A DNA stretch of 64,000 bases from Mya arenaria (taxonomy: Eukaryota; Mollusca; Bivalvia; Myida; Myidae), in contig NC_069127.1 in NCBI RefSeq assembly GCF_026914265.1, forward strand, positions 68,296,723 through 68,360,722. The letters are read 5' to 3'. The notes under the pieces are model-generated. The model was not told the DNA's origin and made no database searches. It worked only from the letters and a program-made list of their open reading frames with translations. Below are positions 43,163 to 54,447 of the stretch, one piece after another. The stretch's first letter is position 1, and each line of letters starts with the position of its first letter. Position numbers and translations under genes: made by a program.

Positions 43163-43243
43163 TTAGTCATTCTAAAATACCTTCCTGGACAGGCTAAACA
43201 TCATAAAAACAAAGAAGCCTTGACGGCATTTTAGAATGACTAA
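43163..43243. mobile_element. 81 bp hAT-like MITE, copy 1
   Basis: Ends TTAGTCATTCTAAAAT and ATTTTAGAATGACTAA are inverted copies. The 8 bp flanks are GTATGTAG (43155-43162) and GTATGTGG (43244-43251), one mismatch. An 8 bp duplication fits hAT or related superfamilies. The second copy at 60122-60220 has a perfect 8 bp duplication. Confidence 0.75.
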
Positions 43244-43674
43244 GTATGTGGTATTATTAATCAACTATTACATATTTGACGAAATACAGAGACAATTGTG
43301 GTACCAATACCAGACAATTGAAGACAATATATGCCAGAACTTGCTCAATATCGACCTAACTTGGCCAATATCAACAAAACTCAGCTAAATTTTTAAGAGT
43401 TTCCTCTGTTTTGTTTTGCTACAAAACTCACCTAATAAAGGATTTGAAAAATGGGCTATTTTCATAGGCTGTCGAAACTCGCCTTGTATGAGAAATATGC
43501 TGGAAAATATTTTGAAAGGTAGCCATTTTGTTTTCCGTTTTTCGACTGTTTTGAAAAATTTGTGCTTGGTATATACCTATTTGGAATACTTGAACCAATT
43601 GATTGATTAAACCACTTTGTATGGTTTGATATTGCAGTTGTATTTAAACCGTTGGTGGATTATACAACTATTAA

Positions 43675-43868
43675 CCCTTTGCATGCTGGGAAAATTGTCG
43701 TCTGCTCAAAAATGTCGTCTGGTTTATTCTAAATTTCTTTCAATTTACTTAAATTTTTGGGGATATATTGACTGAGTGGCAAACAGCTTGGAACCTGACC
43801 AGGCGCCGAGTAACTCTGGTTCCAAGCTGTTTGCAAAGCCTTTAAAATCGCCTTCAGCAGCCTAAGGG
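43675..43868. mobile_element. piggyBac-like MITE flanked by TTAA
   Basis: TTAA at 43671-43674 is followed by CCCTTTGCATGCTGGGAAAA; the right end CAGCAGCCTAAGGG is followed by TTAA at 43869-43872. Inner inverted blocks include ACAGCTTGGAACCTGACCAG and AACTCTGGTTCCAAGCTGTT. Short inverted ends with TTAA duplication indicate a non-autonomous piggyBac-type element. Confidence 0.75.
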
Positions 43869-44096
43869 TTAAGATTTTGTTCACCGACAAAATGGATGAC
43901 AAAGGTGAAACATTTGATGTTTTGGCAAATGATTTAAGAAATTAAGACAAATAGACATGCTTACAATGTACGATGCTTTATTCATAAGTATGTGCAATGT
44001 CACTTTAAGGATGCATGTCAAAATCAGCAAAGTCATGTTTAGAAAAGCAGACACCATGAATGAATAAGGGATAAATACGGCTTCAATTAGTCCAAA

Positions 44097-44565
44097 TAAT
44101 TGTACGTTGACGGATTTTTTTTAGATTTTTGATATGGCAAATCCTTCACGTACAAATTGTTTAGTATCAAAAGTGGGTAGTTGTTCCGATCAGGATTCCG
44201 GGTTAAAGCATATAGCGTCTATAAAATATCATAAAAACAAGAAATATTACCAGATAATGTTATTTTATATTAGTTCCGTACAAAAAAAAATAAAAATCCA
44301 ACTTATAATTATGAGTTTGACGTTTTTTTTTCATTTCATTCTGTCAAAACATAACGATATATACATGAAGGGCAACTGCAAGGCTTTAGGGCACAGTTTT
44401 AAATCGCTCGGAACATTTCGGCCATGGCCGAGTTGTTACGATTGTATAACGAGGTCTATCTCGAAGCTTTGTCAGAGGAGGCCGAGCTATTACGATTGTA
44501 TCGAGTTGTTCCCCTTCGCATAATTGTTGTCTGTGTCAGTCAGCTTTCGTTTTATTGGAAAGGTA
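44097..44565 (-). repeat. dispersed repeat of unnamed family, copy 2 (empty MITE site)
   Basis: Inverted relative to copy 1 at 826-1497. On the minus strand it reads through ...CATGTATATATCG, TTA, TGTTTTGACAGAATG..., the position where copy 1 holds a 319 bp MITE between duplicated TTA. It also has about 135 bases (44401-44535 region) lacking from copy 1, containing two diverged copies of GGCCGAG(T/C)T(G/A)TTACGATTGTAT. No coding function recognised. Confidence 0.7.
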
Positions 44566-44859
44566 AACAACTTGTTTTAATGCACTAAATGCTTGTTTAG
44601 TGCAAAATAACATTTCACTTACATGGTTAAATATGAATATAACTCTTTATGATCAATTTCAACCATAAAATACTTCACTTAAAACAATTTCAATATTTTT
44701 AAAACACCCCCGTTTTTTGCACATTCCCGTTTAGACGTTAGGGATTGGAAGAATCCCGTATAACACGTCTATTATTTTAGAATACGGCTTCAATGTGAAC
44801 TAAAGATAAGTTATAAGATTTTTTTTAACCAAAATGGTAATAGTTAATTAGTAAAAAAC

Positions 44860-44997
44860 TTATTAATTAGGGGATTTCATATTGGCCCAGTTATTTGTCC
44901 TCAATCAGCTTTATTTGACTTCGCCCTTTCGGGCTCAGGCAAATACAGCCAACCTCGGACAAATAACTAGGCCATAATGAAATCACCTAATTAATAA
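44860..44997. mobile_element. foldback MITE, TTATTAATTAGGGGATTTCA arms
   Basis: The arms CTTATTAATTAGGGGATTTC, CCAGTTATTTGTCC and GGACAAATAACTAGG, GAAATCACCTAATTAATAAC are imperfect inverted copies around a short centre with TTCGCCCTTTCGGGC. Non-coding. The stretch 44570-44859 shows nothing identifiable. Confidence 0.65.
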
Positions 44998-45297
44998 CAT
45001 TATATTATCTAGCAACTGTCACGTGAAAATATATGACAAATGCAAACTACTATACAAGTGCTTTATAATCATAATAAGTGGGGCTTACAAGTGATAAACA
45101 ATATCTGCATCGACTAACATCTGCCAAGTTTCTTGGATCAGATAGCTGCATCAAGATGTTATCAGGCGAAATATTCTCCATTTTCAACTTCCTACTTTCA
45201 CTTTGTCAACGGTTATTTATCACTATATTTATAGGTTACACACCACCAATTGAAATCACGCGACCAGCTGGGGACTAATATGCTGCCTGTTTCAATA

Positions 45298-47640
45298 CAA
45301 GTCAAGTCAAGTCAATATTTATTTATTGTCGGGTACTATCATCAACAGTTTAACATAAGCTATGAATAGCTTTTGACCGACATTATAAATAAATAGCATA
45401 ATTTATGTAACTAATATATCACACACATCAGTTCATGCAAATAATAATATTCAGTATGTACACTTGAAACAAATAAATAATTCTTATAGTAAAATCACAT
45501 AAACGTATTTGGCAGTTGAAAGACATTAGACTATATATAGAATGTAGGTAGATTAGCATAATTGATAGCATAAGTTTATCGAAAATACGAATCACAAGGT
45601 AATACGACAATGCATTTAGCATGGGAAATAAAACAAAAGAAGTCACAATTAATTAACATGATTTAAATCAAAGACACATTGAAAGAGACCAGCTGCCTAG
45701 GCAGTCTAAGCTCGCGAGGTCCCATGCAACATATCTTTGATTAAGACATTTTACAGCATGTTATATGACAGCATTCTTATATGCAAAATGAGCATTTGCA
45801 GTTATCTCCGCTCCATGCCCGGACTAAACTCTTGAAATGATTAAAATTAGTTTCTTCCCTAAAATGTTGTGGAAGGGAGTTCCAGAGTTTAGGGGCACCG
45901 GAGCGGAAAGAATTGCACCCATATGTTGTAGTTCTTACAGTTGGGATAGCAGCCATCATCTTATATCTAAAGTTAAAGGAATGTTCTTTTATTACCACTA
46001 AGTCATGTAGATACATTGGACCCTGCTTGTGGATAATTTTATGGGTTTCTATAGCAATGGACCTTAACCTTCTAAGCTTGAGAGTTGGCAACATTGATTT
46101 ATATAAAAGTGTTGGGTAATCAGATGTGTAATCATTGTATATGAATCTGAGGGCTCGTTCTTGTACTTTTTCAAGCTTCTTAGTATGCACCTCGCCACAA
46201 AAATGCCAAGTAATTGGACAGAAATTGAAACTTGATAGGATAAATGAGTAATATATGTTTAATTTTCCTAGTTTACAAAGGTTATGACCTATCCGCTTTA
46301 AAACATTAAGCTGTCTTGAGGCTTTCTTGCAAATGCTTGAAATATGGACATCAAATTTAAGTTTGAAGTCTATTGTGACACCCAAGAGTTTGACACTGTC
46401 TTCACATTTTATAGTTGTCTCATTCAAGTTAAAGGTTATATTTCGGTCCTTAGTTTTCTGTCCTATTGCTTAGTTTTGTGTCCTATTGCAATGGCTTGAA
46501 ATTTTTCGGGGTTGGCTTTCATATGGTTATCTGAGAACCATTGTATTAATATATTACTATCCGACTCCAAAGTTTGGACAACGTTGTCTATGTTTTTGTC
46601 GCTATATGATAGAGTATTATCATCAGCATAATTATACAGATTGCTTCTATGTATAAAGTTGAAATATCGTTGATAAATATATTAAAAAGCACAGGACCTG
46701 AAATGGATCCTTGCGGTACTCCTTTACAGATATGTTTCAGTGGGCTTATTTCTGTACCAAGTTTCACACATTGTTTGCTTGCGATTGCTTAAGTAATCAG
46801 AAATGAGTTCTAGTGCACTATCAGTGACACCATAACTACCAAGTTTCATCAGTAATAAGTTATAAGGCAGACAATCGAAAGCCTTAGAAAGGTCCATCAG
46901 AATCGCTGCCACACACTTGTTATCATCAAGAGCCTTCTTCCAATCTTCAGTTATTTTTAGGAGGGCACTCTGACAGCCATATCCCGGTCTAAAGGCAGAA
47001 AGTGAACTATTAAAATGTAGGTCAAAGAACTCCGTTAGCTGAGTGTTAATGGCGCTTTCAAATATTTTTGACATTATCGGGAGTATACTCACTGGCCTGT
47101 AATTGCCTTTGTCTAATGTGCTGTTCTTTTTGTGGATAGGAGTCACCTGGGCCAATTTTAGAGTCTCTGGGAAGACTGAAGACGAAAAACTCATGTTAAC
47201 CATATCTGTAATTGGTTGAGTAATTGTATCTCTGGAGTATTTAAGTAGTTTGGCAGGAATGCCATCATGGCCGGTTGCCTTTTTGGCAGATAGTTTGTCT
47301 ATTTGTTTGCTAATAAAAGAAGTATCTACGGGTTTAAAGCCGAGTTTCTCGTTACATGTCAGATTTGATGATATTGAAATTAAGCTTGGGTGGTTTTCAT
47401 CTATATCAATGGATTCTGTACCAATATCCTTAGCCACGTTCACAAAGAAGTCATTAAAAATGGTACACACCTCTTCTTGATTATTTATTAGCACATTGTT
47501 TTCACACAGAAGTGTATCTTTGTTTACTATAGTGTCTTTGTTGGTTAAAAATGGTTTTACGGTTTGCCAAAAGGATTTAGATTTGCAACCTCCAACGCAT
47601 CTTTCTAGAAAATATTTGTTCATAGATTTCCTTTTTATAC
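45298..47640 (-). mobile_element. 5'-truncated non-LTR retrotransposon (CR1/L2/Jockey-type LINE)
   Basis: Two long minus-strand frames, 47623-46724 and 46427-45777, are the reverse transcriptase of one LINE. Landmarks in order: KKATGHDGIPAKLLKY, LAQVTPIHKK, GNYRPVSILPIMSKIFE, SAFRPGYGCQSALL, AILMDLSKAFDCLPYNLLL, then across a short frame-shifted stretch GVPQGSISGPVLFNIFINDI and the catalytic YADDNT, and finally SVKLLGVTID and LWNSLPQHFREE near the C-terminus. The frame breaks between 46724 and 46427 (at least two shifts and a stop) kill it. The endonuclease half is absent, as expected of 5' truncation. The 3' end, at 45298-45315, is a short (TTGAC)n run on the element strand, the kind of terminal microsatellite seen in CR1/L2-like elements. 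The exact clade needs a tree. Confidence 0.85.
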
Positions 47641-48364
47641 AGTGCTATATCTCATATTATTCATAAACGCTTTGGACTTATGGTATATCATATGTTTATT
47701 AATATTTACAAATCGCTAACACTAAAGAACTTGCTATGACCATGACTGTTCATTCGCTCAAAGAATTATGATTCATGGTAAAGGATAATTTCAGTGATCT
47801 TACAGGGTGAGGAATCACGTGACTTCAACGGGGTTCTCATTTCACTCAGACACCAAATGAACCTTAAAGTCCGCGAAGCTGTGTGGTAGTAGGTCATACT
47901 TTAAAAAGATCGAAAATGATATTAATTCAGTTAAATGTTAATTTTCATGTCATGAAATTGCTAGTTTTTTCACAATTCGTTTCATACTAAATTACTATTC
48001 ATTGGCACCACAACGTTCAGAAAATCGAGCGTAGTGCAGCAAGTATAACAAATAAAGTTCTAAAATTTGTAACGCGGCAACCTTTTGTCAATAAAAAGCC
48101 ACACACATGTAAAGAAAATGCTTAAACCTAAGGTACGAGAACAATTCTCAAGAATACTCAGGTTTTGACGTTGTCAACACTAACGTCTAGCAAGTTATGC
48201 AAGTTCTAGACGACCAGATATTAAATTTTATTCAGAACTTTTACCTTTAGAACAACTCATGGCCATTCCTACATGTATGTGGAACCACATTCTCCATTTT
48301 TTTTTTAAATTTACTCGTATAAACCTCTAAAAATGAAAAATAAGAAACCATACTCACTGTTTAC

Positions 48365-48480
48365 ATCCATATTCCACTCATTGGCACTATAACGGAAGAC
48401 GCATTGGAGCATTTTCAACACATAACAAAATGTTATGGCTCCAATGATTACCCGGCGTGCACTTTGGTCACCACGGGTCA
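48365..48480 (+). repeat. short repeat shared with 18285-18400
   Basis: Second copy of the ATTGGCA(T/C)(C/T)ATAACGGAA segment, about three quarters identical. The region 47641-49060 is otherwise AT-rich without supported genes; the missing AP4B1 first exon may lie in 41820-48500 but I could not find it. Confidence 0.45.
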
Positions 48481-49078
48481 AACTTCTAGTAAACAAACAT
48501 GTAAGTGACGTTTATTTCTAAATATTATTTTTGACAGAAAATATATGAAAACATGTCTTAGCCTATAAAAGACTACGCTATTTTCTGTTTCTACACGTGT
48601 GAACTATTTTAGATTTGCTTGTATTTCAACGATGTAATCCAAAATTTCAACTTGACGGAATTTTGTAGATCGATGCAACGCTGTGTGTGCCATGATTCTT
48701 TGTTTTGTATACATTTCTTAGAAATGAGTAATGATAAAGAAGTTAGACATGCGTTAAAAAGTTTTGACCATTACCTTCATAAAACGATTTGTTTGTAAAA
48801 TGTCTTAGTTCTAGCAATAAACTTCGAATTTTTAAGAAATGCTGTTGATAACGTGAATTATATATATATATGCTGTTGTTAATGTGAACTTCTTCTCAGC
48901 TCAATAACATATTAATCGTACCATGCTTATATAGTTCGAATTACTCGCTCAACAGTGACAATAATGCATACATCATAAAACTATTATTACAAATGATATT
49001 CCTTACATGAAATGGATATATATTCATTTGATCGAAATTAAAATATTGAATTAATTCCATGAATATGGCTTGTCCCTC

Positions 49079-52000
49079 TGTAGGAGATGGAGGCGGCCCA
49101 CGTACGTTTCACAAACTGTAAACAAAGGGTGGATAGATTCAATGGACGAATTGTTGAATACTATAAAATGGAAGGCAAACTATTCTCCAGCCAAACCCAT
49201 TCCATGTGCATCCCCCAGTAGAAAAAAATCCACAGTCAAAACACGATTACATTCAACAATAAAATCGCCATTCCAGAAGGTTAACCATATAAATGTCCAC
49301 ACTCCAGTTAAATCCCCTGCTTCGAAAAAGGTCAAAATATCATTATCCAGAAAATACCAGGAAATAATTAGAAGCACTGAGAAAGAAATTAACTATCACG
49401 AAAATGGCCTAAAATCATTAGATGATATTGATAGCCTTGGCGGCATAGAAGAAAATACAACCAATCAGACACCAAATGTGGCATCACAAACCTCGAGTAG
49501 TTTTGATGATAAAGGCTTACATGAATTTATGACCCTCTTACCGGAAGTTGTCAACGTGTTGTCAGAAAGTGGAGATGTACAAAACATCTTAGATTTCTTT
49601 CGGCTTTTATCAGAACGGAAACTTCCAATGAAAAATGTGGCTTACCTACTTTGGCTAGAAGTAATTACATATGGTATAAAAGTGATACAACGACAAACAT
49701 GAGATACACTGATGAAAAATAAGTTTTGAAAGCTTGGATATAGGTTGTTTGGTGGTCGGTTTATTTCTTTTATGTCCAGTTTAAAAAACAACAATCAGCT
49801 CTTAATGAATACCAAGAACCGTGGATGCTACGACCCGGTCAAATCCGAGATAAACTTGATGAAGTTCCAGATATATATAAAGAGTTGAGGACATACAACC
49901 CATATTCATTGGAACTGGGCAAAGGAGTGACAAAGCCAGGAATATCACATCAAGTTATCAGCCAGTTCCGTACAAACTTGTCTAAGAAATATTATTGTGT
50001 GACGTTTGATGGGAAGAAGCTTTAAAAGCAAGGTCTTCACGTAGGTGGATGGGGATATTGATTTGTTTGGATTTGAAAAAGGAGATTCATTAACGGAGTA
50101 GAAAATTTAACACTCCGAAACAAAATCGGCGGTTGTAGAATTGAAATAATTATTTAAAAAATACGCGTTAGATGCAAATACAGTCGAGTTCTCTGTTAAG
50201 ACAAAACAAATGTAAAAAAAACTTCTTGGCTGCTTAAAAGTTATTTTTAAACACTACTTAAACATGATGGAAATACAAAAAAAGCGTGAAAACGCCAAAG
50301 CGAAAATGATTGAGTAACTGGAGAAATGGGAAGTTTGTGTATGTGATCCGTTCCGATATCGCTTTCATACATAACATTGATACATATCTGAATAAATGTG
50401 ATAATGTAATTGAAGAAATAGTAGTAGCCAAATCGGTTTGTTGAATGGCAAATCCTTTTGCAGATGGAAAACTATAATCTGAATGCAATTTCTGTGTTTC
50501 AATGTGAGGTAGAACAAAAGGTAGTTTTCAGGTATGGGAAGAAAATAAAATTAGTAGCGATCAATCAAAGTTGCCAAAAAGCTAAGAAGGTGGAAGAGCT
50601 ATGCAGTCATTTTAAACTTGAAAATGTGAACACGAAGCAAAACGAGAGTAAAAAAGGAATGATTGTAAACAAAAATCACAAAAAAATAGACAGCCATGCC
50701 AATTTAGCCGCAAAACACTACGAGAGTTTGACTTTTAACATTATTTACGCGTGGAATACATTTGGGAAAGAGAGTATGCCAATTCGAGAAAGAAATGCAA
50801 CATTATCAAACCAATAACTGGAGAAAGCAGTGTGAAAGACAACCAACCGGACAACATAAAATCGAAACAAACATTTTGATCGAATCCGCGACGAAAGCAA
50901 AGCATGGTTTACTTTTGGTATATGTGCAGGGTCTGACGACTGTAGGGAAGAAAGATTCACTCGTATAGTCTCATTACAATACAACGATAAACCAGAGTTA
51001 CAAGACGAATATTTCTACACGGGGAGTGATAGTAATGAGAGGACTCACTTTGAAGTTTCATGTGTAGATTCGTATCATTTATTGACTAGAACCAGACGAA
51101 CGATTTATAAAGGTGAAATAGAGTGGATGACTTATGAACCTTGGAAATGTGTTTCAAAATCAAAACAGACGAACTTGTCAATTGTAATGGCAATTCTTGA
51201 ACCAATGTCATTACAGGTGGCTGTTGCCCATTTTAGTGAAGCCGTAGAGAACCAAATGCGAAAAAATGAGATGTATACGAGGCTTACTATTGCAGAGATG
51301 TACGGCTATGTTGCAAGGCTAAAGACAATCCTGCAATATCTGCAACCGAAAGGGTAAAAATGAGAATGCCCATTAGAAGTCGCTAGTTGTTAAAGGTAAA
51401 CAACCTTAGCCATTTTCCTCCATCCGTTATGTATATTGGCGGATTGCCAGCTCAATTGTGGTTAGCGCTGATTGCAAAAATATAGATTCCAAAACACTTC
51501 TGTAAAATTATGGCCTTTGTCAGGGACGTATAATATGAGAGCGTTTTCTCTATGCTGAGCTTACTCTTCTGTACAGACGGGGAAGGGAACAGTAACATTT
51601 GCAGAATTCGGGCAGTTTTTTGAAGGTTCTTTCAAAAAAGTACACGCACGACTAGACCATGAAAGGTACGAGTAAACATGTCGTATAGATTTAGCGTTTA
51701 CAGACACATTTAAACGAAAACATGATTTTGTACCAATGTTATTCAGCAAAAATATACTTGTATACTTTAATTACTAATAGAAGCTAAAGCTGGGCAATTA
51801 AAATGATATAAAAGCTGTTTTACTTTTTAAAATACTAAACACTAATGACTTTCGTGCAACGTTTTTAAGTCGTTCTTAAAAAAAACTATATCATCTTCTA
51901 TCTTGTTTGGCCTAGTTAAACGATGTCTTTTAATCAATTCAACATGTTTTGTATATTCTTATCAGGCCATCCAGCTACAGAAAGGCACGCAGGCCGGCAT

Positions 52001-52131
52001 ACAACCTTCTATGGAACCAAGATCAGATATCGGACCATTGCAGCCAAGTACTATTTGAACAAGAGCGGTTCACAGACAGCTATATCACCCGCCTCATGGG
52101 GACATTTTTTGTAACGAAAGCCAATCAATGG
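49079..52131 (+). pseudogene. decayed copy of an uncharacterised gene family
   Basis: Coding-like sequence runs over about 2.6 kb (to ~51663) spread across several frames, with perhaps ten breaks, so it is not a working gene. Recognisable pieces in order: a basic N-terminal part (RRWRRPTYVSQTVNKG, then KSP-rich patches), a leucine-rich helical stretch ending LPMKNVAYLLWLE, KYYCVTFDGKKL, a lysine-rich middle, IEWMTYEPWKCVSKSKQTNL, YIGGLPAQLWLALIA, and GTVTFAEFGQFFEG. A last exon-like piece (51967-52131, acceptor ATCAG, donor ATG|GTAAGG) contains YRKARRPAYNLLWNQDQ and connects in phase to the donor at 51662|GTACGAG. From memory, similar uncharacterised proteins are common in bivalve gene sets; I cannot name a domain or function. 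The mostly intronless layout would suit a mobile or retrocopied family. Whether it is element-borne is unknown. Confidence 0.55.
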
Positions 52132-52144
52132 TAAGGGTAGTTTC

Positions 52145-53255
52145 TCAGGAACGTAAGAAATGCGTAAAATTAAGAAAGGGCAATAACTCTTTCAAAAAAA
52201 GTCAAGTTGCAAAAGCCTGACAATATGCGCTGTGTCACTATATAGTCATAAACGTAAGAAGAGTTGCAAAGAAACCAATTTTAAATGTAAAATAAAGAAA
52301 GGGAAATAACTCTTTCAAAAATTGTCGAATTGCGAAAGCCCGACAATATGCGCTGTGTCACTATATAGTCATCAATCTGTGAAAGTTTGGTAGAAATTGC
52401 ATGAAAAACGTAAGAGGAGTTGTGAAGAAACAAATTTTAAATGTAAAAAAAGGACAATTACTCTTTCAAAAATGGCCGAATCGCGAAAGCCCGACAATAT
52501 GCCCTGCGTCACTATATAGTCATCAATCTGTGAAAGTTTGGTAGAAATCGCATGAAAAACGTAAGAGGATTTGCGAAGAAACCAATTTTAAATGTCAAAT
52601 AAGCAAAGGGCAATTACTCTTTCAAAAATGGTCAAATCGGGAAAGCCCGACAATATACGCTGCTTCACTTTATGATCATCAATCTGAGAAAGTTTGGTAG
52701 AAATCGCATGAAAAACGTAAGAGGAGTTGCGAAGAAACCAATTTTAAATGTAAAATAAGCAAAGGGCTATAACTCTTTCAAAAATGGTCGAATCGGGAAA
52801 GCCTGTCAATATGCGCTGCTTCACTTTATTATCATCAATCTGTGAAAGTTTGGTAGAAATCGCAGAAAAAAACGTAAGAGGAGTTGCGAATAAACCAATT
52901 ATAAATGTAAAATAAACAAAGGGCTATAACTCTTTCAAAAATGGTCGAATCGCAAAAGCCCGACAGTATGCGCTGCTTCACTTTATGATCATCAATCTGT
53001 GAAAGTTTAGTAGAAATCGCATGAAAAACGTAAGAGGAGTTGCAAAGAAACCAATTTTAAATGTAAAATAAACAAAGGGCTATAACTCTTTTAAAAATGA
53101 GAAATGAGAAGTGGGGGCATGAGAAATGTAAGAGGAGATACAAAGAAATGAATGTGGGACGGACGGACGCACACACGCGCGCACACACACACGCACGGAA
53201 TGGCGCCTACCATTACTATATCCCCTCGCCTTTTCAAGGCACGGGATAACAAGCA
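52145..53255. repeat. tandem array, ~155 bp units, with terminal ACGGACGGACGC tract
   Basis: About six units share AACGTAAGAGGAGTTGCGAA, GAAACCAATTTTAAATGTAA, GGGCAATAACTCTTTC, GAAAGCCCGACAATATGCGC and GAAAGTTTGGTAGAAATCGC. The block ends with GGACGGACGCACACACGCG and TATATCCCCTCGCCTTTTCA, AGGCACGGGATAA, a small hairpin. This end resembles that of the repeat at 56865-57795, so both may belong to one class of element with an expanded internal array. The stretch 53256-54447 is AT-rich 3' flank without a supported gene. Confidence 0.8.
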
Positions 53256-54447
53256 AAGTGATACTATTCCTGTAAGCTAAACAATGCATTAGGAACATGT
53301 TTATATATCAAGAGTTTCTGAAATTGTTAGACCACTTGACCCCGTAATGTACCGATATAGGACACAAATTAAACATACTTTACATTAAGACCTTATTTTG
53401 TACGTAAACTAACATTATTGTTAAAGTATGAAATTATATTCTTCATCATGACAGACAATTGCATAAAGGTGAGAAAACTTGAACAACTCCAGTTGTCCAG
53501 CAGGCAAGTTCTTTCTTGCAAAAATGTGTTCTGAATTGAATTTCAATGTTTAAACGTGAATTTAGACAAAACATTAATAAACTACTATGTTAGACAGACG
53601 ATTGTTTATCTGTTCACATTAAGAAAAAAATACATATCTTTATCAACATAAAAATGTGATATGAACGCTACACAATTGGCAACATCTTCAAAAATATCTT
53701 AATTGGCAATAAACCTAAACTTCTTTATCTTCTACTACCTGTTTAATCATTGTCAACGTTTAAGCTATGCATAACAACAACGACACTGTTGTTATAGAAT
53801 TAGAATATAGTTCATTTAAATGAACTTGCTCTTCAACTGGACGTGTAGACTCAGTATATATGAGCTTTTGCGTACATACATAGTTTTACAATCTATAAAA
53901 AATGAACATTCAAATTTAACAGAACAGACAGTTTATTAGACTTATACAATAGTATATCGTCTTAATACATAATAGTATACACAAATCAATGCCACGTGTC
54001 TAAACATTATAGTTTTCAAAAGAAATAATTTCCATGACTTCAAACAGTAAAACTAATATTTATAAATGATAAATAGACTATAGATCAAAAGAACTAATTA
54101 AATAAATTAATTCAATCAAACCTAATATGTATGAGTAATAAATAGTATATAGATCAATTTTTAACATAGGCAGTGAGGAAAAAAAACAAAAATTTGAGTA
54201 GTTATTCACAGGAAAGAAGAATGAAGAAATGAACCGAATATTTGTACACAGTGTTACTTTTAAGTTTATCCTATTAATGATATCAAATTCGAGATATACA
54301 AATGTATCATTGAAACATACATTTAGCAATCGTGTATTTTTTGACAAAAATGAACAATGTAAACCTTGCTCAACAATTCCGACGACACTTTCGGCTATTT
54401 TAAAATGTTACACAAATGCAAATTGTTGCACACCAACCAGTGTATCC

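Noticed and set aside
44134-44523. 129-codon frame
   Set aside because: Covers the dispersed repeat copy 2; copy 1 does not keep it.
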